A DNA stretch of 55,508 nt from Betaproteobacteria bacterium (GCA_016868015.1 VGIF01000003.1:1-55508); one strand, 5' to 3'. Shown: positions 41,021-49,993, numbered from the stretch's first letter. A program made the numbers and translations. The notes: generated by a model not told the origin, from the sequence alone.

Positions 41021-41129
41021 GCTGGGCCTCCAAGGGATGTCGATAACGCATCGTAGAACAAAGTTTGCACCATGGCAAAAGTTGCTACCATTCGTGTGGC
41101 GACTTTCACAACCACGGAGGCCCAACATG
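41018..41129. promoter_or_regulatory. divergent leader with mirrored ribosome/start sites
   Basis: CATGCTGGGCCTCC (41018-41031) and GGAGGCCCAACATG (41116-41129) are inverted repeats with one mismatch. Each holds the start codon and ribosome site of one divergent gene (PhyH-like, Bug copy 4). The 84 bases between should hold both promoters. Confidence 0.65.
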
Positions 41130-42086
41130 CGTCGAACACTGGTCATCGCCCTAGCTTGCAGCGTATTGCCCGTGTCCGCGCTGGCACAATCGTATCCGAC
41201 AAAGCCGCCGCGCCTGCTGGTATCCGACTCTCCCGGCGGGCTCGCCGACACCATCGCGCGCATCATCGCCAATGGCTGGAGCGAGGTCATCGGCCAGCGT
41301 GTGATCATCGAAAATCGCGCCGGCGCGGCGAGCAATATCGGCGCGCTGGTCGCGGCGAAATCTGCGCCCGACGGCTACACCATTTATCAAATACCGCAAA
41401 CATTGGCGGTCAACGCCACGCTCTACACCAATTTGCAATACGACATATTCCGCGATTTTTTGCCGATCATGCGCACCGGCAGTTCACCCGCGATGGTGGT
41501 GGTACACCCGTCGCTGCCGGCGAAAAACATTCCCGAACTGGTGAAACTCGCCAAAGCACGGCCGGGCGAACTGCGTTTCGCGTCTGCCGGCACCGGCGCG
41601 CCGACGTTCATGGCGGGTGAACTCTTCAAGAAAATCGCGGGCGTGAACCTGCAGCACGTACCGTACCGCGGCGGCGGCGAAGCGATCACCGCGGTGATGA
41701 CGGGTGAAACGCCGGTTTATTTCGCGCCGCTGCCTGTGGCCAAAGCGCATGTCGAATCGGGCCGCTTGCGGGCAATCGGCGTCAGCAGTCTTGCGCGCGT
41801 GTCGAGCATGCCAGGGTTGGCCAAGGTGGCCGAGCAAGGTTATCCCACTTACGAAACCGGTTTTTGGTACGGCCTAGTGGTGCCGGCGAAAACGCCGCGC
41901 GAGGTGATCATGAGCATCAACGCCGCCGTGAAAAAAACGCTGGTCTTGCCCGATGTGGCCCGGCGTTTGAGCGAGGTGTCGTTCACCACCGTGGGCGATC
42001 AGCCCGAAGACTTCGCCGCGTTTCTGCGCGGGGAAGTCGATAAGTGGGGCAAAATCGTGAAGGAACTTGGGCTCAAAGCGAATTAA
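41127..42086 (+). CDS. Bug/TctC-type receptor (copy 4)
   Basis: 319 residues. CGGAGG at 41115-41120 supports the ATG at 41127. Signal peptide MRRTLVIALACSVLPVSALA followed by Q. Motifs: YPTKPPRLLVSDSPGGLAD, VIIENRAGAASNIGAL, HPSLPAKNIPELVKLAKARP, HVPYRGGGEAITAVMTGE. It likely captures a carboxylate in the periplasm. A cupin gene follows after 25 bases, and a PhyH-like oxygenase diverges from it, suggesting a small catabolic locus. Confidence 0.92.
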   Translation: MRRTLVIALACSVLPVSALAQSYPTKPPRLLVSDSPGGLADTIARIIANGWSEVIGQRVIIENRAGAASNIGALVAAKSAPDGYTIYQIPQTLAVNATLYTNLQYDIFRDFLPIMRTGSSPAMVVVHPSLPAKNIPELVKLAKARPGELRFASAGTGAPTFMAGELFKKIAGVNLQHVPYRGGGEAITAVMTGETPVYFAPLPVAKAHVESGRLRAIGVSSLARVSSMPGLAKVAEQGYPTYETGFWYGLVVPAKTPREVIMSINAAVKKTLVLPDVARRLSEVSFTTVGDQPEDFAAFLRGEVDKWGKIVKELGLKAN

Positions 42087-42111
42087 ACGGATTCATCACT
42101 GGAGAAAAGCC

Positions 42112-42591
42112 ATGCACAAAGACATCAAAAAAATCAAACCTACCATGCGCATCGTCAACCGCAACAAGGTGAAAGACACACCGGGCATCATCAAGCACCA
42201 AACCGTGCGCCCGCTGTGCGGCACCAAGCAGTTTCCGAGCGAACGCATCCGCGTCGGGGTGGCGCAGTTCAAGCCCGACATCCACGAGCATTTGCACTGG
42301 CACCCGATCGAGGTTTTCTATTACGTGCTAAAAGGCAGCGCCACCGTGTTCGATTTGCACGGCAAACAATACAAAGTTTCCGCCGGCGATTCGCTTTACG
42401 CGCCGGCGGGGCTTGCCGGTTCGCACGAATGGAAAATCGGGCCGAATGGCCTGGAGCTGCTATCGATCCGCGCCACCAACGCGGGACATCGCCGCATGCA
42501 GTTCACGGTGAATCGCGACAGCGGGGAGTCGGTGATCGATATGCATGAACTGGGGCGGATGGATGCGATTGCGTTTGAATCGCATTACTAA
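42112..42591 (+). CDS. cupin-domain protein
   Basis: 159 residues from the ATG at 42112 with GGAGAA upstream. The cupin metal motif is HEHLHWHPIEVFYYVLKGSATVF (His/His/Glu pattern, about residues 58-80) and motif 2 is GDSLYAPAGLAGSHEW. Likely a metal-dependent enzyme or sugar/acid-binding protein. It forms an operon with Bug copy 4. Substrate unknown. Confidence 0.85.
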   Translation: MHKDIKKIKPTMRIVNRNKVKDTPGIIKHQTVRPLCGTKQFPSERIRVGVAQFKPDIHEHLHWHPIEVFYYVLKGSATVFDLHGKQYKVSAGDSLYAPAGLAGSHEWKIGPNGLELLSIRATNAGHRRMQFTVNRDSGESVIDMHELGRMDAIAFESHY

Positions 42592-42620
42592 CGTAGAACG
42601 CCAGCAACGGATACATCTCT

Positions 42621-42703
42621 CTGTCGTTCCCGCGAAGGCGGGAACCCATAACGCAGCAGCACTTGAGACACCCCATGGGTTCCCGCCTTCGCGGGAACGA
42701 CAG
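42621..42703. repeat. GTCGTTCCCGCG REP pair, perfect hairpin
   Basis: Left arm CTGTCGTTCCCGCGAAGGCG... (42621-42649) and right arm (42675-42703) are fully complementary over 29 bases. It is intact, unlike the MITE-interrupted copy at 37716, and lies between convergent genes, where it could end transcription. Confidence 0.9.
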
Positions 42704-42741
42704 CGATATTTTTTCGTTTTACCGAGCACCGCTCGAAGCAA

Positions 42742-43479
42742 TCAATCCCGCGGCGGCCGCGGCCAAGGCGCCACATACCCCTGCGGCGCCGTTCCCGGCG
42801 GCGGCCCGTCCTCGCCGGAGATGCCCAACGCCGGTTGGCTCCAACCCTCGCGCGCGCGCCAGCCGGGATATTTGGTGACGATGTTGCGCCAGCGTCCACC
42901 CGTGTCGTAGCCCAAAGGCTTGTCGGAATATTTTTTCGCCCAACGCTCGCGCAAACCCACGCCGGTTTGGTACCGCCCCACCCGAAAAATCCAGCCATAC
43001 AAAGTTTGCCCGCGCCAGCCGGCATCCTTGATGCGCGGCCAATGTTCGTCGGCGGCTTTGATGTTGTCGCGGTAATCGAGCTTCCACAACTCGCGGCCGA
43101 GAATGTCGCCGAAGATGAACAAGCGCCCATCGACGATTTCAAACTCCGTCGGGTCGGAGCCGAGCTTTAACGCATACGGCGCGCCGTTGGAGCAAAAGCC
43201 GCCGTACTGCGGCTCGTATTTCGCCGGCGCTTCGCGGAACATCGCGCGGTGTTTTTCGTTTAAGAAGTAGTAGGTCTTGCCCTCAAACGTTTCGGCCATC
43301 TCTGGAAAACCGCGCATGGGTTTGCCCATGGTGTGATAGGCCACCGGGTCGTGGCCCAGCAGCATGAGGTCGCGGCCGGATTTGTCTTTCACCGTCGCGT
43401 TGGGGGTGCCGCAGCCTTGGAGGAGTGCGGCACTTAACAACAAGGTCAGCAGGTAGAGGAAGCGTATCGGGAAAGTCAC
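42742..43479 (-). CDS. YHS-domain lipoprotein
   Basis: 245 residues. A lipoprotein signal peptide is clear: hydrophobic FLYLLTLLLSAALLQGC with the lipidated Cys23. Residues about 30-125 form a YHS-like domain (GHDPVAYHTMGKPMRGFPEMAE then YYFLNEKHRAMFREAPAKYEPQYGGFC). The C-terminal 100 residues are Trp/Arg-rich with no known motif and end Pro-rich. YHS domains often bind metals or appear in copper-handling and oxygenase systems. It would sit on the periplasmic side of a membrane. Function unknown. Confidence 0.82.
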   Translation of the reverse strand: MTFPIRFLYLLTLLLSAALLQGCGTPNATVKDKSGRDLMLLGHDPVAYHTMGKPMRGFPEMAETFEGKTYYFLNEKHRAMFREAPAKYEPQYGGFCSNGAPYALKLGSDPTEFEIVDGRLFIFGDILGRELWKLDYRDNIKAADEHWPRIKDAGWRGQTLYGWIFRVGRYQTGVGLRERWAKKYSDKPLGYDTGGRWRNIVTKYPGWRAREGWSQPALGISGEDGPPPGTAPQGYVAPWPRPPRD

Positions 43480-43510
43480 AAAAGCTCTTTTGACTTCGAA
43501 CGCGCGTTAG

Positions 43511-43605
43511 CTCTCCCCTACCCCTCTCCCGCTCGCGGGAGAGGGGGGCCTTGCCACGACGCACGCCGTATTCTCCCCTCGCCCCCTTGCGGGAGAGAGG
43601 CGGGG
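43511..43605. repeat. CTCTCCCGC palindromic elements, tandem pair
   Basis: CCCTCTCCCGCTCGCGGGAG and CCCCCTTGCGGGAGAGAGG, two related inverted repeats in the gap between the YHS lipoprotein and beta-propeller genes. A third copy is at 46979-47029. Confidence 0.8.
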
Positions 43606-43635
43606 AAGAGGGAACAACTGCGCTCAGCGTTGCCA

Positions 43636-44616
43636 CTAAACCTGCAACGCAAACTTCTGAAACGTGTGGCAATCCTCCGGCGCGCGGCCGCGGCTTACCG
43701 CGAACGTCCACGTCACTTCGCTCACGTAAATGTCGTTCTTGGAATCCAGCGCCAGGCCATGCGGCGCGGCAAAACTCCCTGGCGCGGTGCAAACCGGCGT
43801 GCCCCAGCGCGCAAGCAGCTTGCCCTTCGGGTCGAAAATCGAAAAGCGCGCGTGGCGCATCTTGGTAACGGGCGCACCGAGGCTGAACGAGTAGTCTCCC
43901 TCGTGCCACGCGAGTTCGGTCACATAGACATTGCCTTGGGCATCGAAGGTCAAATGCGTCGGGCGTTGGGTGTCGGTCCACTGCTCTAAAAATTCGCCAT
44001 CGGGGCTGAAAATTTGGATGCGGTCGATTTCGCGGTCGCACACCCACACGCGGCCGTCGGCCGAACACGCGATGCCGTGCGGCAAACGGAATTGCCCTGG
44101 GCCATTGCCGGGCTCGCCCCACGAGCGCACCAGTTGCCCCGTCGGCGAAAAAATATGCACGCGCGCGTTGCCGTAACCGTCAGTGATGTAAATTTGGCCT
44201 TTCGCGCCGATCGCGACGTTGGTCGGGCGATTAAACGGCGGGCCGCCACGCTTGATCGAGCCGGTGGTTTTGCCGTCGTAGCCGGTGTCCGACGGCGTAT
44301 TCAGCGTGCCCATGGTCATCAGCAGTTTGCCTTCGGGCGTGAACTGGCGCACGGTGTGGTTGCCGTCGTCGGTGGCGAAGATGGTGCCGTTGGGCGCGAC
44401 GTAAATGCCATGCGTGCGCATCGTAAACTCGCCCTTGCCCCAGGTGCCTTTGTAGTTGCCCTGGCGGTCGTAAATGATCACCGGCGCTTCGCCGCGGCAC
44501 ATCAAATACACGCGGTCTTCCTGATCGCACGCGACACCCGCCACGTCGCGATGCGCAAAACCCTTGGGCAGTTGTTCCCAGCCTTCGACGACTTTGTACT
44601 GGATTTGATCGGCCAT
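43636..44616 (-). CDS. NHL-repeat / six-bladed beta-propeller protein
   Basis: 326 residues. Repeating blades of the NHL type: GVACDQEDRVYLMCRGEAPV, GIYVAPNGTIFATDDGNHTV, NVAIGAKGQIYITDGYGNARV, GIACSADGRVWVCDREIDRI, HLTFDAQGNVYVTELAW and GLALDSKNDIYVSEVTW. Similar proteins are annotated as peptidyl-glycine lyase-like. There is no signal peptide, so it should be cytoplasmic. Probably a binding scaffold or lactonase-like enzyme. It heads a small minus-strand group (with DoxX and GST) that may be one transcript. Confidence 0.85.
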   Translation of the reverse strand: MADQIQYKVVEGWEQLPKGFAHRDVAGVACDQEDRVYLMCRGEAPVIIYDRQGNYKGTWGKGEFTMRTHGIYVAPNGTIFATDDGNHTVRQFTPEGKLLMTMGTLNTPSDTGYDGKTTGSIKRGGPPFNRPTNVAIGAKGQIYITDGYGNARVHIFSPTGQLVRSWGEPGNGPGQFRLPHGIACSADGRVWVCDREIDRIQIFSPDGEFLEQWTDTQRPTHLTFDAQGNVYVTELAWHEGDYSFSLGAPVTKMRHARFSIFDPKGKLLARWGTPVCTAPGSFAAPHGLALDSKNDIYVSEVTWTFAVSRGRAPEDCHTFQKFALQV

Positions 44617-44640
44617 GACGGTCTCCTGATGATGGAAGGT

Positions 44641-45051
44641 TCAGCGGTTATTCACAGCATAACGCCCCGGCCCGATCAGCGCGACCACCAGTCCGCATAT
44701 CAGAAAAAACGCTTGCAGTTCGAGCGCCCAGCCGCCGGTTTTAGTGAGATCGAGAAATTGTTTGGAATGCGCGAGCGCAACGGCGAACACCATGTTGATC
44801 GCGATGATCACGCCGCCCACGCGCGCATACCAGCCCAACAGCAACAACAACGGCGCCAGCACCTCGCCGATGTAAACGCCATAGGCCAGCCACGCCGGCA
44901 AGCCCGCGCCGGTGAGCATGCCTTCGATGCCGCTAACCCCGTTGCGGATTTTGGCGTAGCCGTGAAACAGCATCAGCAGCGCCAGTGTCACGCGCAACAT
45001 CAGCTTGCCGGCGTCGTCAGCGGCGCTGCCGCCTCTTCTGGATTGAGCCAT
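44641..45051 (-). CDS. DoxX-family membrane protein
   Basis: 136 residues, four hydrophobic segments (about 17-35, 54-75, 80-100, 110-130). DoxX motifs: LMLRVTLALLMLFHGYAK and LPAWLAYGVYIGEVLAPLLLLLGWYARVG. DoxX relatives are small quinone- or respiration-associated membrane proteins; activity here is unknown. It is 24 bases from the beta-propeller gene and 11 bases from the GST gene. Confidence 0.87.
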   Translation of the reverse strand: MAQSRRGGSAADDAGKLMLRVTLALLMLFHGYAKIRNGVSGIEGMLTGAGLPAWLAYGVYIGEVLAPLLLLLGWYARVGGVIIAINMVFAVALAHSKQFLDLTKTGGWALELQAFFLICGLVVALIGPGRYAVNNR

Positions 45052-45062
45052 TCGGCTAATCC

Positions 45063-45695
45063 CTATTTACGCGCCTCGGCCAGCAGCGCCATGCCGCGCT
45101 GCACCGCGGGCCGCGCGAGTATGCCTTCGTACCAGCGCTGCATATGCGGATACAACGCCATATCGACGCCGCGCCGCTCCGGGTTGGCGACCCACGGCCA
45201 GGTGGCGATGTCGGCAATGGTGTAACGCTCGCCCACCAGATACTCGCTTTGCGCAAGGCGCTGGTTCAACACCTTGTGCAAGCGATTCACTTCGTTGGTA
45301 AAGCGCTCGATCGCGTAGGGACTTTTTTCCTTGGCGGCGTTGCGAAAGTGCCCTGCTTGGCCGAACATCGGCCCCACCGCGCTCATCTGGAACATCAGCC
45401 ATTGCAGCGTGGTGTATTTCGCCGATGGTTCGTACGGCAAAAACTTGCCGGATTTTTCCGCGAGATAAATCAAAATCGCGCCCGACTCGAACAATGCAAA
45501 CGGCTTGTCGCCCGGCCCGTTGCGATCCACGATCGCCGGGATCTTGCCGTTGGGATTGATCTTCAAAAACTCCGGCTGCAACTGATCGCCCACCTGCGTG
45601 TTCACCGCATGCACGGTATAGGGCAAGCCGGTTTCTTCCAGCATGATGTTGACTTTGCGTCCGTTGGGGGTGGGCCAAGTGTAGAGGTCTATCAT
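45063..45695 (-). CDS. glutathione S-transferase, YfcG/YghU-like
   Basis: 210 residues. Thioredoxin-like N-terminal domain (MIDLYTWPTPNGRKVNIMLEE, residues 1-80) and helical C-terminal domain. The pattern NPNGKIPAIVDRNG then FESGAILIYLAEKSG gives the cis-Pro and the Glu-Ser glutathione contact. The YfcG group has disulfide-bond oxidoreductase activity with glutathione. The ATG abuts AT border element copy 12 directly, so no usual ribosome site is present. Cytoplasmic. Confidence 0.93.
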   Translation of the reverse strand: MIDLYTWPTPNGRKVNIMLEETGLPYTVHAVNTQVGDQLQPEFLKINPNGKIPAIVDRNGPGDKPFALFESGAILIYLAEKSGKFLPYEPSAKYTTLQWLMFQMSAVGPMFGQAGHFRNAAKEKSPYAIERFTNEVNRLHKVLNQRLAQSEYLVGERYTIADIATWPWVANPERRGVDMALYPHMQRWYEGILARPAVQRGMALLAEARK

Positions 45696-45725
45696 AAAAT
45701 ATTTAATAAAATCATATAGTTATAT
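45694..45725 (+). repeat. AT-rich border element, copy 12 (touches start codon)
   Basis: Plus strand ATAAAATATTTAATAAAATC then ATATAGTTATA. The GST start codon (minus strand, 45695-45693) is joined to the AAAATATT end, the opposite end from copies 2, 13 and 14. The AATACTTA side is diverged. Confidence 0.75.
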
Positions 45726-45731
45726 TACTTC

Positions 45732-45755
45732 CGTTCGCCCTGAGCTTGTCGAAGG
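45732..45755. repeat. CGCCCTGAGCTTGTCGAAGG dispersed repeat
   Basis: CGTTCGCCCTGAGCTTGTCG then AAGG. A second copy, in opposite orientation, is at 49044-49074. This short palindromic sequence is very common across bacterial genomes. Confidence 0.85.
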
Positions 45756-45772
45756 AAGAACGCAGATTGGTG

Positions 45773-46936
45773 TTACTTCACTCGATACCGCGCCACCTGC
45801 GCCTCATCCACCTCAACCCCACTGCCCGCACCCGTCGGCCGCGCAATCATGCCATCGACGATGCGCATCGGCTGTTTCACAATGTCATCGACAAGATAGT
45901 GATTGGTGATCGACACGCCCCAATTGACGTTGGGCGCGACGCAGCCCAGGTGCGTAATCGTCGCCGCGCCCACGCTGGTCTCCGCCACTTTGCACGCGAG
46001 ATTGATGTTAAGCCCCAGCGCAGCGCACACCGACATCGCATGCACCGTGGCCGATACACCGCCGAGTTTGATGGTTTTAAGATTCGCGCCCTTGATCGAG
46101 CCCGCGCGCGCCATTTGGATGATGATCGCCACGTTCGCCAGCGATTCATCGCCGTTTAACGGGATCGGCGACACCCGCGCGAGTTCCGCCATGCCGTCGT
46201 AATCGTCTTCGCGCAGCGGCTGTTCGAGGAACAGCAAATCGGCTTCACGCGAGCGCTCGACAAAAATGCGTGCATTACGAAAATCCATGCCCATGTTGGC
46301 ATCCGCGCACAACACCACCTCGCGGCCCACCGCCTTTCTGATTTGCAGCGCGGCGTCGGCTTCATCGAAGGCGTTTTTGATGCCGACCTTGAGTTTGAAA
46401 AACTTGTAGCCCTCTTTGATTTTTTTGTGCGTCTCGGCGATGTCATCCTCGATTTTCGGGTTGCCGAGCAAATACATGGCCGTCAATGAATCGCGCAGCG
46501 CGCCGCCGTACAGGTCGGACAGCGATACGTTCAAATGCCGCCCGGCAAGATCGGCAATCGCCGCGTCCAGCGCGCATTTGGCGCCGCCGTTGTGCACCAT
46601 CGCGTGCGTGGCGAGGTGCGCGAGCTCGGCGCGCCTTAACGCATCCTTGCCGGTGACCAGGGGCGCTAGCGTTCCGTTAACCGCCGCCACCATGCCAGGC
46701 AGCGTGTCGCCGGTCATGGTCGGCGCGACCGAGGCCTCGCCCCAGCCCACCAGGCCATTGGCGGCTTCGACGCGCACCAGCAGGTCATACGAGACTTCGA
46801 TACGCACGCCGGCCATATTGACGGGCTTCACCAGCGGAATCGCGATGGGGATCGCGTCCACGCGTTTGATGGTGAGGGGTTTGGCGTCCGTGCCGAGGTT
46901 GCGCGACGCGGATTGTGATGCGGTGTCGGGAACCAT
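45773..46936 (-). CDS. enolase-superfamily enzyme (muconate cycloisomerase/mandelate racemase group)
   Basis: 387 residues. Capping domain at about 25-150, barrel after. Catalytic layout fits the muconate-lactonising subgroup: Lys181/Lys183 (KLKVG), metal ligands Asp212 (CADANMGMD), Glu238 (LFLEQPL) and Asp263 (LNGDESL), and Lys287/Lys290 (LKTIKLGG). These enzymes abstract a proton alpha to a carboxylate: cycloisomerase, dipeptide epimerase, or N-acyl-amino-acid racemase. The last would suit the D-aminoacylase elsewhere in the window, but this is speculation. Cytoplasmic. Confidence 0.9.
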   Translation of the reverse strand: MVPDTASQSASRNLGTDAKPLTIKRVDAIPIAIPLVKPVNMAGVRIEVSYDLLVRVEAANGLVGWGEASVAPTMTGDTLPGMVAAVNGTLAPLVTGKDALRRAELAHLATHAMVHNGGAKCALDAAIADLAGRHLNVSLSDLYGGALRDSLTAMYLLGNPKIEDDIAETHKKIKEGYKFFKLKVGIKNAFDEADAALQIRKAVGREVVLCADANMGMDFRNARIFVERSREADLLFLEQPLREDDYDGMAELARVSPIPLNGDESLANVAIIIQMARAGSIKGANLKTIKLGGVSATVHAMSVCAALGLNINLACKVAETSVGAATITHLGCVAPNVNWGVSITNHYLVDDIVKQPMRIVDGMIARPTGAGSGVEVDEAQVARYRVK

Positions 46937-46978
46937 GCGTTTGCTCCGAAATATCTCTTGTTTTGATGCATGCGGCTT

Positions 46979-47029
46979 TCCCTCTCCCCCACCCCCTCTC
47001 CCGCAAGCGGGAGAGGGGCGAGGGAGGGC
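46979..47029. repeat. CTCTCCCGC palindromic element
   Basis: CCCCCTCTCCCGCAAGCGGG then AGAGGGGCGAGG, an inverted repeat of the same family as 43511-43605. It lies between the enolase-superfamily and CocE/NonD genes. Confidence 0.8.
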
Positions 47030-47052
47030 AGTCGCTTAATAACGAAGCGCGA

Positions 47053-48957
47053 TTATAGCCCGTTGAGCTTCGGCAAAAACCGAATCGCCGTGATCGGCAA
47101 CACCGGTAGCACCACATGCGAAGCCCGCGCGCGATCCACATACACCGTGTTGGTCGCCATCCGCCGCGTGCGCGCGAGGCCTTCGGGCTCGCCGGTATTC
47201 CAGTTGATGTCGTAGCGCGGGAAATTGCTCGACGAGATGTCGAGCCGTATGCGATGCCCCGCTTTGAACACGTTGCAGGTGGCAAACGGCTCGATGGTGA
47301 TTTCATACACCGCGCCCGGCGTCATCATCTCGGGCTTTTCCCAGGAATTGCGATATCGGCAGCGCAAAATGCCGTCGCAAAGATTCAACGCGTAGCCGCG
47401 CGGAAAATCTTCATTCGGCGGATAGACATCGATCAGTTTGGCGGTGAAATCGGTATCGATACAGTTCGACGATACAAAGAGTTTCACCATGATCGGCCCG
47501 GCAATCGCCAAGTCTTCGGCGAGCGGCGGCGTTTGGAACACGTTCACATCCGACCGCGCCGAGAGCGGCATGCCGAAATTTTTGCAGCCGAAAAACTGCG
47601 GCGCTTCGCGTTGATCGTAACCGCCGCCCTCGAACACCGGCTTGCCGGAAGTGAGCGGCCCGCCAATGGTCGGCACCGGATCGGAAGGGTCGTAGTCGTA
47701 GGCAATCGGCGTGGCGTTGGCCGCGGGCGCTTCTTTCGACAACGCGCCATCGGTGTGCAAATAAAACGGTGTGGGTTGCAGCGCCGGCAGCGGCCAATCG
47801 TCACCCACGATCCAGCACCCGCCATGATCCATGCGCCCCGAGGCGATCTTGCGCCCGCTGCCGCCGCCCATTAAAAACAAACGCACGGTGGGTTCTTTTT
47901 CGACGCCGTTGGCCACGCCGCGCACCCAGTGGTCGAACCAGCGCTTGCGCAGATCGATCCAGTTTTGCGCGAGATTGCCGTCGATGGTGCTGGCCGCGCC
48001 GAAATCGACATCGCCCGACCACGACTTCGAGCGGTCGCCATGGGTCCACGGCCCCATGATCAGGCGCACCGGCCCGCGTTTGCGTTTTTTGAGTCCGATG
48101 TAGTTGTCGGTCGCGGTGCGCACGTACGCGTCGTACCAACTGGACATGTGGATTTGCGGCACGTCAGCGTATTGCTCGTACCAGCCTTCGGTGTAAATGC
48201 CCAGTTGCTTCCAGTAATCGGAAAACTCGCCGTGCGTCCATTGCTCGAATAAATAATCCTCGTACTCCGGCGCCCAGGTCACCGGCGAGTGGCCTTTTTT
48301 CCACGGCATGTGTTTAAACCACTCGATCAAATCTTCCGCCGCCAACGCCTCGCGCACGCGCGCGTCGGTTTTGGCCAGCGGGCTTTCCTTCGCCTGGTTA
48401 AACGCCCACGTCACCTGCTTCATTTCAAACGCGCCGCCGCTGCGGATCGCGGACAGCCACGCGTTGGAAAAGCCGCCGCAATCCACCACCATCGCGGCCA
48501 GCGACTTGGGCGCGAGGCACGCCAGCGCCACTTGCGTGTGCGCCGCGTACGACAAACCGATGGTGCAAACCTTGCCGTTACACCACGGCTGCTGTTCGAT
48601 CCACTGCACCGTGTCGTAGCCGTCTTCGCCGTCGCTCAAATATTTGACGAATTCGCCCTCGGAGCCGTGGCGGCCGCGGCAATCCTGATACACCACGATG
48701 TAACCGTCACGCACGAAGCGCGCCGCGACTTCGGCACGCGGGCGAGGTTTGCTTTCGCCGCGATCGACTTCCGAGCGCGAGGCGTTGTGTTTGCCGTAGG
48801 GCGTGCGCTCGAGGATCACCGGGAATTTGCCCTCGAGCGCCTGGCCGTTGCGCGCGGGGCGATAAATATCGGTGGCGAGTTTGACGCCGTCGCGCGCGGC
48901 GATCATCACGTTGCGTTCGACGGTGACGTCGTAGGTTTCGGTTGGGGGGTTGGGCAT
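47053..48957 (-). CDS. CocE/NonD-family serine hydrolase
   Basis: 634 residues. An alpha/beta hydrolase of the X-Pro dipeptidyl-peptidase (S15-like) type. N-terminal TDIYRPARNGQALEGKFPVI, then CRGRHGSEGEF, and nucleophile Ser136 in CTIGLSYAAH. An Asp/His pair is expected after the cap domain; IMGPWTHGD near residue 300 carries the likely catalytic His. The C-terminal third is a jelly-roll domain. It hydrolyses esters, amides or peptides; the substrate is not predictable. No signal peptide. Confidence 0.9.
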   Translation of the reverse strand: MPNPPTETYDVTVERNVMIAARDGVKLATDIYRPARNGQALEGKFPVILERTPYGKHNASRSEVDRGESKPRPRAEVAARFVRDGYIVVYQDCRGRHGSEGEFVKYLSDGEDGYDTVQWIEQQPWCNGKVCTIGLSYAAHTQVALACLAPKSLAAMVVDCGGFSNAWLSAIRSGGAFEMKQVTWAFNQAKESPLAKTDARVREALAAEDLIEWFKHMPWKKGHSPVTWAPEYEDYLFEQWTHGEFSDYWKQLGIYTEGWYEQYADVPQIHMSSWYDAYVRTATDNYIGLKKRKRGPVRLIMGPWTHGDRSKSWSGDVDFGAASTIDGNLAQNWIDLRKRWFDHWVRGVANGVEKEPTVRLFLMGGGSGRKIASGRMDHGGCWIVGDDWPLPALQPTPFYLHTDGALSKEAPAANATPIAYDYDPSDPVPTIGGPLTSGKPVFEGGGYDQREAPQFFGCKNFGMPLSARSDVNVFQTPPLAEDLAIAGPIMVKLFVSSNCIDTDFTAKLIDVYPPNEDFPRGYALNLCDGILRCRYRNSWEKPEMMTPGAVYEITIEPFATCNVFKAGHRIRLDISSSNFPRYDINWNTGEPEGLARTRRMATNTVYVDRARASHVVLPVLPITAIRFLPKLNGL

Positions 48958-49043
48958 GGTGGTGTTCTTATTGAGGCGAGCGAATATTTTACCGCTACGC
49001 CGTTACCGCCTCACGCACAAGAGCGTCTCACAAAACAAATAAT

Positions 49044-49074
49044 CGCCCTTCGACAAGCTCAGGGCGAACGGTGG
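49044..49074. repeat. CGCCCTTCGACAAGCTCAGG dispersed repeat
   Basis: Inverse copy of the repeat at 45732-45755, with GGCGAACGGTGG following. Located between the CocE/NonD gene and the hydratase-fold gene. Confidence 0.85.
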
Positions 49075-49102
49075 TTCTAATGACGTGCACGATAACGCTA
49101 CG

Positions 49103-49981
49103 CTACTTGAACCGCACATTAATCTGCGGCTCCCCCGGCAGCCCCACGTAGCGCACATTGAGCCGCATTTCGCTATACGGCGCAATCGGCATCGAATACG
49201 CGCCGAGCGAGAGCTTGTCGCCCACGCGCAGCCGCCCGCCGCTGTTGCGGATATCTTCCACCAGCCACAACACTGCGTTTAACGGATGCCCCAAAATCGC
49301 CGCGCCGTCGGCATTCGCCAACTCGTTGCCCTTTTCGTCAGTGGTGATCACGCGCATGTCGCGCAGCGCATCGGCGAAGCGCTGCGTCGGTTCCACCAAA
49401 ATGCCTTGGCCGAACACGCCGCCGCGCGCGCCGGCGTTGATCGCGGTGATCACCGCGGCATTGAGCGGCTCACCCTCGGCCACCACCAGATCGGCCAACT
49501 CGATAAACGGCATCACGCGCGACAAACCGCGCAGCGCTTGCAATGGCGTGCGCGCATCGTTGATCGATTCATCGCCCACTTCCACCAACAGGTCAGCCTC
49601 CACCACCGGGCGCGCGCCGAATTTCACTGCCACCGGCATGGCGCTTTCCACCACCAGCATGCGCGTTAACAACGTGCCGCGCAGCGGGCCGCTCGCGCCG
49701 AACTTTTTTTGCAGCGCCGGGTTGCTCAACGCCACTTTGTAGCCCGCCACCGGCCCCAAGCTTACCCGCAGCGCGCCCACCAAACGCTCGCGCACGCACG
49801 CGGCAGCTTTAATGCTCAGCGCGGGCGGCAATCCACTAAATGGCTGTTTGTCGCGCCATGCCCGCGCAAGCGTGGCGCTGGGATCGGGCTCGGGGCACTG
49901 CGCGGCCGCGGCCGGAATCAGCACGAACACGCCAAATACCAACGCGATCAACCGCCTAAACGAGCAACATCGTTCTGTCAT
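49103..49981 (-). CDS. 2-keto-4-pentenoate-hydratase-like protein with a signal peptide
   Basis: 292 residues from the ATG at 49981 (AGAGG six bases upstream). The N-terminus is a signal peptide (RRLIALVFGVFVLIPAAAAQ), unusual for this normally cytoplasmic MhpD-type fold. Fold markers: VAGYKVALSNPALQKKFGAS, VVEADLLVEVGDES (acidic metal site), VMPFIELAD, and AILGHPLNAVLWLVEDIR. The metal-site glutamates look intact. It may have become a periplasmic hydratase/decarboxylase or a binding protein. Confidence 0.83.
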   Translation of the reverse strand: MTERCCSFRRLIALVFGVFVLIPAAAAQCPEPDPSATLARAWRDKQPFSGLPPALSIKAAACVRERLVGALRVSLGPVAGYKVALSNPALQKKFGASGPLRGTLLTRMLVVESAMPVAVKFGARPVVEADLLVEVGDESINDARTPLQALRGLSRVMPFIELADLVVAEGEPLNAAVITAINAGARGGVFGQGILVEPTQRFADALRDMRVITTDEKGNELANADGAAILGHPLNAVLWLVEDIRNSGGRLRVGDKLSLGAYSMPIAPYSEMRLNVRYVGLPGEPQINVRFK

Positions 49982-49993
49982 GACCAACCTCTA

